Source: an uncultured Slackia sp. (GTDB taxonomy: Bacteria > Actinomycetota > Coriobacteriia > Coriobacteriales > Eggerthellaceae). Taken from it: a stretch of DNA of 64,000 nt. The translations under genes and the position numbers were made by a program. Positions 62,290-64,000 of the stretch are shown here, one piece after another; position 1 is the stretch's first letter, and the number at the start of each line of letters is the position of its first letter. The notes under the pieces are model-generated. The model saw nothing but the letters and a program-made list of their open reading frames with translations, was not told the origin of the DNA and ran no database searches. The stretch lies in assembly GCF_959608125.1 (NCBI RefSeq), contig NZ_CAUHPG010000002.1, positions 105,251 through 169,250 of the forward strand. The letters are read 5' to 3'.

Positions 62290-62784
62290 GGACGCTATTC
62301 GTCAGGAGGAATAGAAAAGAAGTGCAAACCCGAAAAGAAAGGGACGCAGAAGGTGCGCCGCTTACGAAAGCAGCGCGCTCATTGCAGCCGACCGGCAGCA
62401 GAGCCCTCATGCGGAATCGCCCCCCTTCGTTTTCCGCAACAGAATGTATAGGTGTAAAAAAGACAGACCGTCGGTCGGGCAGTCTGTCATACAACGTTCA
62501 AATGATTATTCATATAAATCGACTCAATAATAATAGGACTGTGGAAAATTTGTTGCAATGCGGTTTCGACAATATGTCGATTTTGTTAGATTTACGGGCA
62601 AACGGTCGTTTATTTCATTCGGACGGTCTGATTATTCATCATTTTCAACATATCTTCACCATATGATACTAAGTAGACGGAATAAGCAGGCTTTGCCCGG
62701 CATTATCCGAAGAGCTCCATGCGTCGAATGCAGTTGCAGCGGCCCCTGGCCAAATCGACGACACTCGATCGTACGGTCCGTAAA

Positions 62785-62839
62785 ACCGAAAAGGTCCGCC
62801 CCGTCGTCGAACCTTGCATATTCGACGACGGGGCGGACC
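62785..62839 (-). terminator. Terminator after the sodium:alanine symporter
   Basis: Perfect 19-bp stem (62793-62811 with 62821-62839) around a 9-nt loop; TTTTCGGTTTT follows on the minus strand. Confidence 0.93.
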
Positions 62840-62845
62840 AGGCAT

Positions 62846-64000
62846 CTAGCGCATCACGTCTTCCCTCAAAGGCGTGCGCTCGCTCGACTTCTCGTCGAGG
62901 TTTTTATCCCACACATAGTGGCGCGTTTCTCGGGCGATCATGCCGCTGAGCAGCAACACCACGATGATGTTGGGCAGCGCCATGAAAGCGTTGGCGATGT
63001 CGGATACCGTCCACACCACACCGCCGACGCCAATCGCGCCCAAAAACGCCGCGAACACGTAAAGCACCTGGTAGGGACGCAACGCGCGGCGACCGAACAG
63101 AAACGTCGCGCAACGCGTGCCGTAGTAGCTCCAGCCCAGCATGGTGGAATACGCGAACAAGATCATGCCGATCACCAGGATGGGCGTGCCCACGTACGGA
63201 ATCGAGGCGAACGCGGCGCTCGTAAGCGCGGCGCCTTCGCTGAGGTTGCCCACCGTCACGATGTCGGGATTGGCCAACATCGTGGAAACCAGCACCACGC
63301 CCGTCAGCGCGCAGATAATCACGGTGTCCCAGAACGTGCCCGTCATGGAAACGAGCGCCTGACGTGCCGGGTTGCGCGTGGCGGCGGCAGAAGCCACGAT
63401 CGGGGCCGATCCCAGACCGCTTTCGTTGGAGAACAGGCCGCGCGCGCAGCCGAACTGCAAAGCCAGCATGATGCCGCTGCCCACGGCGCCGCCGAACGCG
63501 GCCTTCGCGGTGAAGGCGCATTCGAAGATAAGCTTGATGGCAGGCCAGACGTATTCCCAGTTCATGCCGATAATCACGACACAGCCCCATACATAGGCGA
63601 TGGCCATGAACGGCACCAGCTTCTCGCACACGCGGGAAATGACCTTCACGCCGCCGAAAATGACGATCGAAACCATGATCACGATCGCAAGGCCCAAGGC
63701 CCACATGGGAATGCCCGGGAAATTGGAATCGATCACGCCCGCCATGGAGCTGGACTGCACCGCGGACCCGATGCCCAGCGATGCTACGCCAGCGAACAGC
63801 GCGAACGCCACCGAGCCGAGCTTCGCCCACCAGGGTATGGAGCCGTCGGGACGAACGAAGGCCCGTCGCCAGGCGTACATGGCGCCGCCGTGCATTTCGC
63901 CGTTTGAATCTTTCACGCGGTATTTCACCGCAGCATAGACCTCGGAGTACTTGGTAGCCATGCCGAACACGCCCGTGAGCCACATCCACAGCACGGCGCC
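62846..64000 (-). CDS. Sodium:alanine symporter family protein, 5' end outside window
   Basis: 385 in-frame codons up to the window edge, with no stop, so the N-terminus (about 70-90 residues) is missing. The AGCS family block GLGSAPIVASAAATRNPARQ is present, along with ILFAYSTMLGWSYYGTRCAT and about eight hydrophobic helices. It imports alanine or glycine with Na+. It has its own strong terminator and is separate from the fibre operon. Confidence 0.93.
   Translation of the reverse strand, partial: GAVLWMWLTGVFGMATKYSEVYAAVKYRVKDSNGEMHGGAMYAWRRAFVRPDGSIPWWAKLGSVAFALFAGVASLGIGSAVQSSSMAGVIDSNFPGIPMWALGLAIVIMVSIVIFGGVKVISRVCEKLVPFMAIAYVWGCVVIIGMNWEYVWPAIKLIFECAFTAKAAFGGAVGSGIMLALQFGCARGLFSNESGLGSAPIVASAAATRNPARQALVSMTGTFWDTVIICALTGVVLVSTMLANPDIVTVGNLSEGAALTSAAFASIPYVGTPILVIGMILFAYSTMLGWSYYGTRCATFLFGRRALRPYQVLYVFAAFLGAIGVGGVVWTVSDIANAFMALPNIIVVLLLSGMIARETRHYVWDKNLDEKSSERTPLREDVMR

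Larger units (their letters stand above)
62148..62845. other. Upstream region of the fibre operon, no gene
   Basis: 698 bp between the symporter and the signal peptidase, both minus. It holds a C9 run (62281-62289), the dyad GACAGAC (62462-62468) with GTCTGTC (62482-62488), the small repeat TCGAC-N5-GTCGA (62567-62581), an AT-rich stretch (about 62490-62690) and the symporter terminator. No credible gene is visible. Confidence 0.6.

Overview
The window is high-GC bacterial chromosome with dense, single-copy, mostly housekeeping and surface genes. The gene families suggest Coriobacteriia, most likely Eggerthellaceae: a giant fused 2-hydroxyacyl-CoA dehydratase activase, XRE/kinase pairs, a C_GCAxxG_C_C protein, a BrnQ transporter, paired YhgE/Pip proteins, and ECF/anti-sigma pairs with strong AAGGAGG ribosome binding sites. 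This placement is an inference from gene content, not a database result. No phage, insertion sequence, rRNA operon or CRISPR array is visible.

Region by region. 1-3.4 kb (minus): a truncated lipoprotein gene, a transmembrane Ser/Thr kinase and a small HTH protein. 3.5-4.9 kb: an AAA ATPase (DUF4143 type) preceded by three phased dyads. 5.2-9.7 kb: a calcium-type P-ATPase, a TetR regulator and tlyA. 9.9-11.8 kb: an ECF sigma/anti-sigma pair on the plus strand. 11.9-15.0 kb: dxs, xseB, nusB and an Asp23/Gls24 gene. 15.1-21.1 kb: a C_GCAxxG_C_C protein, a triple RidA fusion, a MATE pump, a peptide deformylase homologue lacking its catalytic Glu, and an HTH-aminotransferase fusion with an internal start. 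21.3-25.6 kb: tRNA-Asp, brnQ, a lipoprotein, a 71-residue protein, then tRNA-Lys, tRNA-His and tRNA-Arg. 25.7-27.8 kb: a LysR regulator divergent from a TDT-type transporter. 28.5-33.3 kb: two overlapping YhgE/Pip genes. 33.5-37.2 kb: a response regulator, ABC ATPase, permease and histidine kinase. 37.3-39.3 kb: an ECF sigma factor, an RsgI-like anti-sigma factor and a Cys/His/Gly-rich secreted protein with DxDxDG repeats. 39.5-45 kb: an FAD oxidoreductase, a possible leader peptide ahead of a sodium:solute symporter, a membrane protein and a Lys-rich CPCC protein. 45.2-50.7 kb: the 1576-residue activase with a TetR regulator. 50.9-51.5 kb: a YqhA-family protein. 62.8-64 kb: a truncated sodium:alanine symporter.

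The most distinctive locus is 51.8-62.1 kb on the minus strand. It holds an ER-type/SipW-like signal peptidase, a TasA/CalY-like subunit, a second small exported subunit, a 1982-residue modular surface protein, another SipW-type small subunit and a repeat-bearing surface protein with a C-terminal membrane anchor. Three of the junctions are overlapping or nearly so. This looks like a dedicated extracellular fibre or matrix assembly operon. Upstream lie a C9 homopolymer, dyads and an AT-rich stretch, which may be control elements.

A second theme is a dispersed ~200-bp element with 48-bp imperfect inverted arms, present twice (28089-28295 and 43419-43615). Several regulator genes have nearby dyads that fit auto-regulation.
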